DNA from: Enterobacter sp. CC120223-11
Lineage (GTDB): Bacteria > Pseudomonadota > Gammaproteobacteria > Enterobacterales > Enterobacteriaceae
Assembly (NCBI RefSeq): GCF_900215375.1
Contig: NZ_OBEF01000002.1
Span: forward strand, 248,001-312,000
Length of the DNA: 64,000 nucleotides
Reading direction: 5' to 3'
The notes below the pieces were generated by a model. The model was not told the origin of the DNA. It was given only the letters and a program-made list of their open reading frames with translations, and did not search any database. Of the stretch, positions 7,768 to 18,160 are shown in pieces. Position 1 is the first letter of the stretch. The number at the start of each line of letters is the position of its first letter. A program made the translations under genes and the position numbers.

Positions 7768-8835
7768 ATGCTCACAAATAGTGAGGGGTATATAGCTTTG
7801 AACAAGCAAACTCATGTACAGAAGACTGGCATAAATCCACATCAAAATTCTTTTATACTTCATGATCTGATGTATGGTCATATTTACGCAAGCGCGTTAC
7901 GGGCGGTTGTTGTACATAATATTGCTGATTTACTGGCAGAGAAACCGCTTTCGGCAGAAGAGCTTGCCCAACGCGCTGGTTTAATATCTGAACCGTTGTT
8001 TAGAGTGTTGCGTTTTCTTTCACATCGCGGACTTTTTTTACTGCTGGATAACCATCAATGGACATTGACTGAGCAGGGCAGATTGTTGTGTGAAAATACA
8101 CAAGGATCGCAGCGTAACGCCATACTTCTCTTTACTGACGAAATGTTCAGCCATTCCGCAGCAGCACTTCCTGAAACGTTACGTCAGTCGAAACCGGGTT
8201 TTGATATCCATTTTAATAATGATTTCTTTAGTTACCTTTCCGTTGCTCCAGAAAAAAGTCGACTGTTTGATTCTGCAATGTCAGCGCTGACGTCGGGAGT
8301 GAACCAGAAAATAGCGGAAAGTTATCCGTTTCCTGATGAGGGGCAGATAATTGATATTGCTGGAGGAAAAGGCGGCTTACTGAGAGAAATTTTGTTCCGT
8401 TCACCTGGTCTATCAGGATTGCTTTTCGACAGACCTGAAACGGTGGCAAACACGTTACTGCCCGATGCTGGACTGAAGAATCACTGGCAGGTAGAGGGCG
8501 GTGATATATTTCAGCATATGCCAAAAGGCGGAGATATTTATCTGCTTAAAAATATTCTGCACGACTTTTCAGATGCGGATTGCCTGAGAATATTAACGGT
8601 TCTGCGCCGTGCCATTAATAAAGGGAAAAAGCTTCTGGTTATTGAAGCTATTTTACCTGATGACGGTGCTTTTCATCCTGCGGTTAACCTGGATGTGGTA
8701 ATGTTAATGACCCTGAACGGGAAGGAGAGGACGATGAAGGAATTCAGTCAGCTTCTTGAAACCAGTGGTTTTGCACTTCAGACAATTTATCCCACCCGCT
8801 CTTTGACTTCTGTTATTGAAGCAATCGCCATGTAA
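7768..8835 (+). CDS. SAM-dependent O-methyltransferase, horizontally acquired
   Basis: A 355-aa class I methyltransferase of the plant/actinobacterial O-methyltransferase type: an N-terminal winged-helix dimerisation region (about residues 25-110), SAM motif DIAGGKGG (196-203), an acidic ribose-binding loop (DRPETV, 221), GDIF (245) and the catalytic-base histidine in KNILHDFSD (His265). Such enzymes methylate hydroxyls of aromatic or polyketide metabolites; no partner biosynthetic gene is adjacent. The ATG at 7768 has a weak ribosome site; the in-frame TTG at 7798 has GAGGGG at good spacing and may be the true start. Low G+C and isolation suggest recent transfer. Confidence 0.85.
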   Translation: MLTNSEGYIALNKQTHVQKTGINPHQNSFILHDLMYGHIYASALRAVVVHNIADLLAEKPLSAEELAQRAGLISEPLFRVLRFLSHRGLFLLLDNHQWTLTEQGRLLCENTQGSQRNAILLFTDEMFSHSAAALPETLRQSKPGFDIHFNNDFFSYLSVAPEKSRLFDSAMSALTSGVNQKIAESYPFPDEGQIIDIAGGKGGLLREILFRSPGLSGLLFDRPETVANTLLPDAGLKNHWQVEGGDIFQHMPKGGDIYLLKNILHDFSDADCLRILTVLRRAINKGKKLLVIEAILPDDGAFHPAVNLDVVMLMTLNGKERTMKEFSQLLETSGFALQTIYPTRSLTSVIEAIAM

Positions 8836-9130
8836 TCGTGTCTGGTGCAGTTGGTGGTGCTAAATGTTATCTGTTGCTGTAAATGTTTAGCACCACCACA
8901 TACGCTTCAAGAAAATAAATAAGCTTCTCGAAAAATTTATGCAGGGTCAGGCATTTTTAATGCCAGACCGGCAGAAATCAGGGCACTGTTCAATTATCAG
9001 CTCGATCAGACGCCCACGTCGAACTGCGGGATCGCATTTTGGCCGCAGGACTACCTATTTGATTCGTCTTCGCAAAATCACGGCGTATTAATCAACGGGG
9101 AGCAGGTCATATCAACCATCCCCCACTCCG
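8836..9130. other. Intergenic stretch, possibly decayed coding sequence
   Basis: No gene is supported. On the + strand about 60 codons (ending at the TAA near 9152) read without a stop, but there is no start, ribosome site or family pattern. The minus strand carries the 3' flank of the outer-membrane protein gene. It could be relic sequence from the island. Confidence 0.3.
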
Positions 9131-9913
9131 TTAGTTCAGAAATTGCAGGTTAAGCCCCGCAAAAATTTGCCATTTTGGCTGCCCATCACCACGATCGGCA
9201 ACGCTGCCCTGAGGTTCAATAAAGAAGTTATAGACGGTTTTCTGACGCTTTATGACCTGGCCGATACCCAGACCTAACGGGACGCTGTAGTCGTCGTTAT
9301 GCAGGTTATAAAGCCAGATCGGTGCCGCACGAAGATAGGTCCCGCCTCCCAGTTGATAGAAGAGGAAAGGCTGGAATGTGGCCAGGTTCACATCGCTTCG
9401 GTCATCGTCTCCGGCAAAACTATGTTGCCAGGAGGCGAGGTAGCCATACTGAAATTTTGGATTGCTGGCATCAAACAGGACGTTAACCAGACCTCCGGAC
9501 CATTTACCGGAGCCAACGGCATCATCAGACGCTGTAGGGGTGGTAATTTGTGGCCCAAAGCCAAAACTCACCGCAGGGTTTCCGGTATCAATAAGCCAGG
9601 ATGCGAACAAATTAAGGTCGCCTACGCCAGTACGATGACCGCCGTCGGGAGGGGTTGGATAGGTATTAATCGGTAGTGATGCCCGTAACAGCCAGTCGCT
9701 TTTACCTAACGAAAAGGGGGTCGCGTAGCGGAACCAGAACTGGTTAGCATCCTCACTCGTCCCGCTGACATCACCGATGTAATAGTTTTGCATATTAAAA
9801 GCGGTCATGTTTGCGAGCGGGTTATTTGCCTGCGCTGCGCTGTTACCCTCATCAGCCCAACTGCTTCCCGCAACCAAAAATGCCAACGCGCAGAATCCTG
9901 ATCTCATTTTCAT
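9131..9913 (-). CDS. Outer-membrane beta-barrel protein, neuromedin U/phenol-degradation porin type
   Basis: A 260-aa precursor with a clear signal peptide cleaved near GSSWA|DEG. The mature part is rich in alternating aromatic/Gly/Asn strands ([42 protein letters not shown]) and ends in a strand reading AGLNLQFLN, consistent with an outer-membrane barrel. Proteins of this pattern are usually labelled transporter or neuromedin U; the function is not known. It stands alone between the island methyltransferase and a small orphan gene. Confidence 0.65.
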   Translation of the reverse strand: MKMRSGFCALAFLVAGSSWADEGNSAAQANNPLANMTAFNMQNYYIGDVSGTSEDANQFWFRYATPFSLGKSDWLLRASLPINTYPTPPDGGHRTGVGDLNLFASWLIDTGNPAVSFGFGPQITTPTASDDAVGSGKWSGGLVNVLFDASNPKFQYGYLASWQHSFAGDDDRSDVNLATFQPFLFYQLGGGTYLRAAPIWLYNLHNDDYSVPLGLGIGQVIKRQKTVYNFFIEPQGSVADRGDGQPKWQIFAGLNLQFLN

Positions 9914-10085
9914 CGTTATCTCATCATGTAACGGTATCCATGAAGAGTAGATTATTTGTTACTGGTTTGAGCACTAAATAGCGGTTTCGACTCAAATTTG
10001 CGATCGATCTGCGAAGATCGGACTGTCTTGTTACGGGAATTGCAGGGACGTCACCTTCTCGGGCTTGCTAACAGAACGGTAAATC

Positions 10086-10355
10086 TCAATTTTGTTTTTT
10101 GACTCTTCCAGGCCACACGTCAACACAGTTTCCCGCAACCAGCGACATATTCAGCTGTTCCGTTTTGTGGCGATCGTCCTCCGTCCAGGATTCCAGCGGC
10201 TGTCTGCCGCCCCAAATAGTGATGGCGGTCTGTCGCTCCGGCCAGTCGGTGATCTCCGCCAGTTCAATGGTTTTGCCGTTGCTGAGCTCCAGCACCACAG
10301 TTTCACCTTCCACTTCACGCAGCACGCCTTCGCTGTCGGTCACAAAAATCTTCAT
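10086..10355 (-). CDS. Orphan small protein (89 aa)
   Basis: I do not recognise this protein. It begins with a beta-rich stretch (MKIFVTDSEGVLREVEG, VVLELSNGKTIELAEI) and then a WxxRQTAITIWGGRQPL segment, suggesting a small soluble fold. AGGCG lies 7 nt before the ATG. It is divergent from the Pho-box gene pair and has no evident partner. No membrane segment or signal peptide is seen. Confidence 0.6.
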   Translation of the reverse strand: MKIFVTDSEGVLREVEGETVVLELSNGKTIELAEITDWPERQTAITIWGGRQPLESWTEDDRHKTEQLNMSLVAGNCVDVWPGRVKKQN

Positions 10356-10499
10356 CGTTGTTCGCCTCTGTTATGTGTTTATCCAGTTTACCGCGAAGCC
10401 TCTTCCGGCATCTAAACCGAAATGCAACCCGTGAATTTTAGTGGCGCTGAATGAGATCTGCAGCAAGAATAAACAATAAGTCACGCAGCTGAAATATAG

Positions 10500-10533
10500 T
10501 TGTCATATAACTGTCATATATTAGGCTGACAAT
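10500..10533 (+). promoter_or_regulatory. Pho box and predicted PhoB-dependent promoter
   Basis: TTGTCAT-ATAA-CTGTCAT (10500-10517) is a direct repeat of 7 bp with 4-bp spacing and differs from the PhoB consensus at one base. GACAAT (10528-10533) sits 10 bp downstream, the usual spacing between a Pho box and the -10 element. The orientation points to the small gene pair starting at 10640, leaving a leader of about 100 nt. Regulation by PhoB is an inference from this match. Confidence 0.7.
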
Positions 10534-10639
10534 AAATCCGGGTTATTATTTGTTTCATTTTTATGAATAAATTATTGCTGGATTGCCTGTAAATGTTCGT
10601 GTATTAATTATCTGAATTTATTGCGCGGGAAGCGAGACC

Positions 10640-10888
10640 ATGACCACTGCAGTTCTGAATGTTAAAATTGACGGCGATCTGAAAGAGCAATTACGCCATT
10701 ATGCGGAAGTCCATAACGAGACGCTGAGCGCAGCGACGCAAAAGCTGCTACAGCTGGCATTTGAAGTGGCATCAGAGGCGGGAGTATCCGAAGATGAGGT
10801 TGACAGTCAGCATACCGAAGAAGAGTCATCTCCTCTTACTCCTAAAGAAATCAAGGCATTACGAAAACTTCTGAAGAAGAGAAAATGA
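10640..10888 (+). CDS. Small ribbon-helix-helix-like protein
   Basis: An 82-aa protein. The N-terminus (about residues 1-45: TAVLNVKIDGDLKEQLRHYAE) looks like a ribbon-helix-helix DNA-binding fold with one beta strand and two helices; an acidic linker (EDEVDSQHTEEESS) and a basic Lys/Arg tail follow. Its stop overlaps the next start (ATGA). The layout (DNA-binding protein first, small second protein) resembles toxin-antitoxin pairs, but I cannot assign a toxin family. GGAAGCGAGA precedes the ATG. A Pho box lies 123 bp upstream. Confidence 0.7.
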   Translation: MTTAVLNVKIDGDLKEQLRHYAEVHNETLSAATQKLLQLAFEVASEAGVSEDEVDSQHTEEESSPLTPKEIKALRKLLKKRK

Positions 10889-11100
10889 AACAACAACTTT
10901 CAACCGCCAGCAGCTATGGCGAAGCCTGTGAAATGCTTCGCTCTGGGTATGTGAAGCACGTACGCCTGAACTGGAATGTCGGCAGCGATGAGTTTTTCCG
11001 CATAGCCTCAGACTGGTGCGACACCGGTGCAAAAATTAAAAAAGACGGCGATAGTTTTATTATTTCTGTCAAAGGGTTCCCCATTCCCCGCCAGCATTAA
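10885..11100 (+). CDS. Small protein of unknown function, coupled to the RHH-like gene
   Basis: A 71-aa soluble protein; I do not recognise it. It starts in the ATGA overlap with the upstream gene, which implies translational coupling. The predicted order is helix, strand, helix, strand, strand (EACEMLRSG, HVRLNW, SDEFFRIASDWCD, AKIKKDGDSFIISVKG), loosely like the C-terminal half of a TusA/SirA fold but without its CPxP motif. It could be a toxin, an effector or an accessory factor. The terminator at 11204 closes the unit. Confidence 0.65.
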   Translation: MKQQLSTASSYGEACEMLRSGYVKHVRLNWNVGSDEFFRIASDWCDTGAKIKKDGDSFIISVKGFPIPRQH

Positions 11101-11203
11101 TAAAAATATCAACATCATGTCATATTGCTGAAGCCTGCAATCAGGATACTGTTCAGCGATAACAAAGAAACAATCATCTCATGCTATCACGGACGATATA
11201 TTG

Positions 11204-11242
11204 GACGAGCTGATATCCGGTATCGGCTCGTCGCTATTTTAT
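11204..11242. terminator. Bidirectional terminator between the small gene pair and yczR
   Basis: A 12-bp stem GACGAGCTGATA/TATCGGCTCGTC (one G-U pair) with loop TCCGG is followed on the + strand by CTATTTTATT. It lies between two convergent genes and could serve both. Confidence 0.75.
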
Positions 11243-12669
11243 TAAATAATTTTCCGTGTACGTAATGTATTCTGCTGACCGTTCAGTGAATTCCACAGCG
11301 GTTGTAGCGTCTTAAAGGCGATTCTTAGCGCTTCATCGTCCAGCGTATACGGTATTCTCAGCCAGCGGTCAAATGCTCCGGCCAGTCCGAACCGCGTTCC
11401 TGTGCCCAAATGAATGCCTACACTTTCCGCGCGGGCAGCAAACTGCGTTGCCACCATATCCGGCAATTCTACCCAAAACGACAATCCCCCTTCCGGCTGG
11501 GCATAACGCCACTCCGGGAAGTACTCGCTCATCAGCGCGCTGCACATATCACGGCGGGCGGCGAGCATTTTCCGCCTTTCTGGCAGGAACTGCTCTGCGT
11601 TTTCCAGCAGCCAGAGAGTCGCCAGCTGTTCCAGCAGCGGAGAGCCTAAATCCAGCGTGTCGCGGGCCTGCACCAGCGAGGAGAGCGTGCGCGCTGAGGC
11701 ACGGATCCAGCCTAATCGCAGGCCGCCCCAGAAGCTTTTCCCTGTTGAGCCGAGCGTGATAACTGGCGCATCGGCATTGAAGGCAGCCAGCGGCTGCGGG
11801 GGAGGCGCGCGGTACCAGAGATCGACCATCGTCTCATCAATGACCAGCGTGGTACGCGTGCGAGCGGCGAGGTCGGCGATGCGTCGGCGCGTCGGCGCAT
11901 CCATACAGCGCCCGGTTGGATTGTGGAAGTCCGGCATCAGATAAGCGAGGCGCGGTGAGGTTTGCGCGATGGTCGCAGCAAGTCCGTCAACATCCCAGCC
12001 CTCTGCGGGAAGTGACACGCCCACCGGGCGGCAGGACGCGCCCTGAATCGCAGCGATGGCTAAAGGATAAGTCGGATTTTCCACCACCACCCGATCGCCC
12101 GGCCCCGTGAGCAGCCGCAGAATCAGCGCCAACCCGCTGACCGCGCCATTCACCACCATGATCTCATCGGCACGGGTTGGCAGGCCGCGCTCGCAATAGC
12201 GCCGAGCGATTGCCTCGCGCAGGGCAGGCAAACCCTGCTGATCGTAGCCGGTGCTGGCAAGGTGCTGCGGCATACAGCTTAGCGCATGGCTGTAGGCCTG
12301 ATGAATTTCCGGCCCGGCGCTCAGTGCCGCCGTTGATAAATCGAGCGCCTGAACGGCGGTCATTCGCGTTGGCACCTGCTGATGCTGCGTGGGCAGGATT
12401 ACCCGCGAACCGCTGCCGTGGCGGCTGACCACGTAGCCTTCGTCGCGCAGTTGAGCCAGCGCGCTGGCAACGGTCGTGCGGCTGACGTTGAGCGCTGAGG
12501 CCAGCTCACGTTCACCGGGTAACCGGCTGTCGAGCGCCAGACGGCCATCAAGGATCAACAGACGCAGCGCCCCGGCGAGCTGACGCCAGAGCGGGGTACG
12601 GGAAAGGTTTTCCTGCCAGTGGCCCAGCAGGCTCACCAGCGACTGGCTACCGGAACGACGTAACGACAT
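11242..12669 (-). CDS. YczR-like MocR/GntR transcription regulator with aminotransferase domain
   Basis: A 475-aa MocR-type regulator: an N-terminal GntR winged helix (about residues 25-90, LPGERELASALNVSRTTVASALAQL) fused to a fold-type I aminotransferase domain with the PLP lysine in GSTGKSFWGG and the LMPDFHNPTG strand. It is divergent from a YczE-type membrane protein gene, the partnership reported for YczR regulators, so it probably controls that gene through the operator between them. No catalytic role is implied by family knowledge; PLP or a vitamer may act as effector. Confidence 0.88.
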   Translation of the reverse strand: MSLRRSGSQSLVSLLGHWQENLSRTPLWRQLAGALRLLILDGRLALDSRLPGERELASALNVSRTTVASALAQLRDEGYVVSRHGSGSRVILPTQHQQVPTRMTAVQALDLSTAALSAGPEIHQAYSHALSCMPQHLASTGYDQQGLPALREAIARRYCERGLPTRADEIMVVNGAVSGLALILRLLTGPGDRVVVENPTYPLAIAAIQGASCRPVGVSLPAEGWDVDGLAATIAQTSPRLAYLMPDFHNPTGRCMDAPTRRRIADLAARTRTTLVIDETMVDLWYRAPPPQPLAAFNADAPVITLGSTGKSFWGGLRLGWIRASARTLSSLVQARDTLDLGSPLLEQLATLWLLENAEQFLPERRKMLAARRDMCSALMSEYFPEWRYAQPEGGLSFWVELPDMVATQFAARAESVGIHLGTGTRFGLAGAFDRWLRIPYTLDDEALRIAFKTLQPLWNSLNGQQNTLRTRKII

Positions 12670-12671
12670 AG

Positions 12672-12716
12672 CAGTCCACTTTTATAAAACTGGTCATTAA
12701 TAATCAGTCCATTTTT
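12672..12716. promoter_or_regulatory. Putative YczR operator region
   Basis: GTCCACTTTTATAAAACTGGTC (22 bp; 12674-12695, cited as GTCCACTTTT and AAAACTGGTC halves) is an imperfect palindrome. A third half-site, AGTCCATTTTTGA, follows in direct orientation about 33 bp downstream of the first. Palindrome plus direct half-sites is the style of MocR-family operators. It lies between yczR and yczE. Confidence 0.6.
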
Positions 12717-12756
12717 GACGATGATGCGATTTTCAGCAACCAATAATGAGGTTTAT

Positions 12757-13371
12757 ATGCTGCGCCGTTTACTGCAACTGTACGTCGGGCTTTGCCTGTA
12801 TGGGGTTTCGATCGCGATGTACGTCCGCGCCGGACTGGGGGTCGATCCGTGGGATGTCTTCCACCTTGGGGTGAGTCAGCAGCTGTCAGCCGATTTCGGT
12901 ACGGTGATGATTGTCACCGGTGCGCTGGTTCTGCTGCTGTGGATCCCAATCCGCCAGCGTCCAGGGCTTGGCACCGTCAGTAACGTGATTGTGCTTGGCC
13001 TTGCGGCAAATGCCACGCTGAGCGTCCTGGGCACGCCAGATTCTTTGTGGCTGCAAAGTGGACTGCTGATTGCCGCCGTTATGCTCAATGCGGTGGCGAC
13101 GGGGATGTACATTGGCGCAGGGTTTGGTCCCGGGCCGCGAGACGGGCTGATGACCGGCATTCATGCCCGCACCGGTTGGTCGATTCGCGCCATTCGCACC
13201 ACGATTGAGATAACGGTGCTGGTGATTGGCTATTTCCTTGGCGGCAGCGTGGGCGTGGGGACGCTGGTCTATGCGCTGGCGATTGGCCCGCTGATCCAGC
13301 TCTGTCTGCCCTGGTTCCAGGTGAAGCCTTCCACGACGTCTTCACTGAATAAAGCGAAGGCAGTGAACTAA
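12757..13371 (+). CDS. yczE: YczE/YitT-family integral membrane protein
   Basis: A 204-aa membrane protein with about five hydrophobic segments and the YczE signatures AGLGVDPWDVFHLG and GAGFGPGPRDGLMTG. The ATG at 12757 (TGAGG ribosome site, 5 nt) begins the conserved MLRRLLQLYVGL segment; the in-frame ATG at 12715 lies in the operator region. The transport substrate of the family is unknown. Its control by the divergent MocR regulator is inferred from the arrangement. Confidence 0.85.
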   Translation: MLRRLLQLYVGLCLYGVSIAMYVRAGLGVDPWDVFHLGVSQQLSADFGTVMIVTGALVLLLWIPIRQRPGLGTVSNVIVLGLAANATLSVLGTPDSLWLQSGLLIAAVMLNAVATGMYIGAGFGPGPRDGLMTGIHARTGWSIRAIRTTIEITVLVIGYFLGGSVGVGTLVYALAIGPLIQLCLPWFQVKPSTTSSLNKAKAVN

Positions 13372-13443
13372 ATTACGAAGCGCTCACGGTAATCAATGGC
13401 AATATCCGTTACACTGGCGTCATTATGGTCCGGAACCCGAACA

Positions 13444-14514
13444 ATGAAAGCCATCACACTTTATGACGTCGCCCAGGCGGCAGGTGTTTCCTACCAGACC
13501 GTCTCCCGCGTGATTAACCAGGCGGAGCACGTCTCGGCCCGCACCCGCGAAAAGGTGCAGCGGGCGATGACGGAGCTGAACTATGTGCCCAATCGTGGGG
13601 CGCAGCTGCTGGCCGGAAAACGCCAGCCCACTTTGGGGCTGATCAGCGCCGACCTGGCCCTGCATGCGCCTTCGCAGATTGCTTCCGCCGTCAAACGTCG
13701 GGCCAGCGAGCGGGGCTACGCAGTGCTGATTTCCATGGTGACCCATTATGCGGAAGCGGACTGTCGCGAAGCGCTACAGGAGATGCTGGCCCAGCGCGTG
13801 GACGGCCTGATCGTCAATTTGCCGTTGGAGGATGAGGCAGCGCAGCGATTGTCTGTGCTGGCCGCACCGCTGCCGGTGCTGTTTCTTGATGTTAGCGAAC
13901 AGGCGCAGGTCAACAGCCTGGTGTTCAGCCCAACTCAGGGGGCTGAGCTTGGCGTCGCGCATTTGCTGGAGCAGGGGCATTCGCGCATTGCGCTGCTGGC
14001 AGGGCCGAAGAGCTCTGTCTCCGCGCGAGCCCGCCTTCAGGGCTGGCAACACGCGCTGGCACAAGCCGGAAGCGAAGCCTGCGCCATTGCCAGCGGCGAC
14101 TGGAGCGCGCAGTCCGGGTATGAAAAGGCGCACAGCCTGCTGGCGGATGCCGTCAGGCCGGATGCCATCCTGGTGGCGAACGACCAGATGGCGCTCGGCG
14201 TACTGAGAGCCTGTGCGGAAAAGGGGATTGCGGTCCCTCGTCAGCTGTCCGTTGTCGGCTATGATGACACCATGGACAGCGCCTGGTTTACGCCGCCGTT
14301 GACCACCGTTCGTCAGGCATTCCGCGCTGCGGGCGAGCAAGGTGTGGACTGGCTTATCGGCGAACATGACCCCCAAAGGCTGAGCCAGACGCGGCTGCCC
14401 GTCACCCTAATCGTACGAGGATCAACAGCGGTTGCCGGATCGGAGTCCACGGACGATCTCGCGAGCCGCCTCCAGGAACTCGCGGCGTTTGCCGACAAAC
14501 TCGGTTTACGCTGA
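13444..14514 (+). CDS. lacI: Lac repressor
   Basis: A 356-aa LacI protein: an N-terminal helix-turn-helix (TLYDVAQAAGVSYQTVSRV) in which the operator-contacting Tyr17, Gln18 and Arg22 are the same as in E. coli LacI, a periplasmic-binding-protein-like core (VANDQMALG, VVGYDDT) and a C-terminal helix with Leu repeats (LASRLQELAAFADKLGL) that supports tetramer formation. The start MKAITLYDV at 13444 matches the family. It lies 106 bp upstream of lacZ in the same direction, as in classical lac operons. Confidence 0.95.
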   Translation: MKAITLYDVAQAAGVSYQTVSRVINQAEHVSARTREKVQRAMTELNYVPNRGAQLLAGKRQPTLGLISADLALHAPSQIASAVKRRASERGYAVLISMVTHYAEADCREALQEMLAQRVDGLIVNLPLEDEAAQRLSVLAAPLPVLFLDVSEQAQVNSLVFSPTQGAELGVAHLLEQGHSRIALLAGPKSSVSARARLQGWQHALAQAGSEACAIASGDWSAQSGYEKAHSLLADAVRPDAILVANDQMALGVLRACAEKGIAVPRQLSVVGYDDTMDSAWFTPPLTTVRQAFRAAGEQGVDWLIGEHDPQRLSQTRLPVTLIVRGSTAVAGSESTDDLASRLQELAAFADKLGLR

Positions 14515-14520
14515 CGGCTT

Positions 14521-14536
14521 TGTGATCGCCCTCGCT
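14521..14536 (+). promoter_or_regulatory. CRP site of the lac promoter
   Basis: TGTGA-N6-TCGCT is centred about 60.5 bp upstream of the predicted lacZ start point, the class I position of the E. coli lac promoter. The left half is perfect and the right half weak (3 of 5). Confidence 0.6.
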
Positions 14537-14553
14537 TCTTGCCGATCGGATCC

Positions 14554-14582
14554 TTTACCCGTCACTCTGATCGGTTCATGCT
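14554..14582 (+). promoter_or_regulatory. lac promoter
   Basis: TTTACC (14554-14559) and CATGCT (14577-14582) are spaced 17 bp apart. The six bases after the -10 element lead straight into the operator, as in E. coli, placing the start point at about 14589. Confidence 0.65.
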
Positions 14583-14588
14583 GCGTAA

Positions 14589-14609
14589 AATTGTGAGCGC
14601 TTCGCAAAG
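14589..14609 (+). promoter_or_regulatory. Primary lac operator
   Basis: The left half AATTGTGAGC is identical to the E. coli O1 half-site, and CGCTTCGCAAA follows as a weaker right half. It covers the predicted transcription start, 12 bp before the lacZ ATG. Confidence 0.75.
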
Positions 14610-14617
14610 AGGATTAA

Positions 14618-17704
<3,087 letters not shown>

Positions 17705-17766
17705 ACTTAACCATGCCGGATGCGGTCAGAACCGCTGGCCGCGCCGTTCACTTCGGAGGTTATCTC

Positions 17767-18120
17767 ATGAAGTATGTTGATGGTTTTGTCGTTGCCGTTC
17801 CGGCGGATAAAAAGGAGGAATACCTCGCGCTCGCGGCAAAGGCAGCCCCGCTGTTCAAAGAATTTGGGGCCACCCGCGTGGTGGAGTGCTGGACGGACGA
17901 CGTGCCCGACGGCAAGCTCACGGATTTCCGCATGGCGGTCAAAGCGGAAGAGAACGAAGTGGTAGTGTTCAGCTGGATTGAGTACCCGTCAAAAGAGGCC
18001 CGGGATGCGGCCAACGCGAAGATGATGGCCGATCCCCGGATGAAAGAGATGGGCGAAAGCATGCCCTTCGACGGGAAACGGATGATTTACGGCGGCTTTG
18101 CGCCGATCCTTGACGAGTAA
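17767..18120 (+). CDS. ybaA: YbaA, DUF1428 protein
   Basis: A 117-aa soluble protein of the DUF1428 family, a dimeric alpha/beta-barrel-like fold (MKYVDGFVVAVPADKKEEY... MPFDGKRMIYGGFAPI). The function is unknown. The ATG at 17767 has GGAGGT 6 nt upstream. In E. coli ybaA lies between ffs and pdeB, so this marks the return to core gene order after the lac insertion. A strong terminator follows. Confidence 0.92.
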   Translation: MKYVDGFVVAVPADKKEEYLALAAKAAPLFKEFGATRVVECWTDDVPDGKLTDFRMAVKAEENEVVVFSWIEYPSKEARDAANAKMMADPRMKEMGESMPFDGKRMIYGGFAPILDE

Positions 18121-18126
18121 GCCATG

Positions 18127-18160
18127 ACGGCTGTGCGGCGTGCCGCCAGCCGTTTTAGTT
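18127..18160 (+). terminator. Terminator of ybaA
   Basis: A two-part stem ACGGCTG-T-GCGGC/GCCGC-CAGCCGT with a 2-nt apex is followed by TTTAGTTTT. It overlaps the end of the convergent pdeB. Confidence 0.8.

Noticed and set aside
7785-7830. A riboswitch or leader before the O-methyltransferase
   Set aside because: There is a ribosome site near the TTG start, but no conserved aptamer pattern is visible.
10559-10590. An 8-codon leader peptide (MNKLLLDCL) after the Pho box
   Set aside because: No attenuator hairpin or regulatory codons are seen, so it is probably chance.
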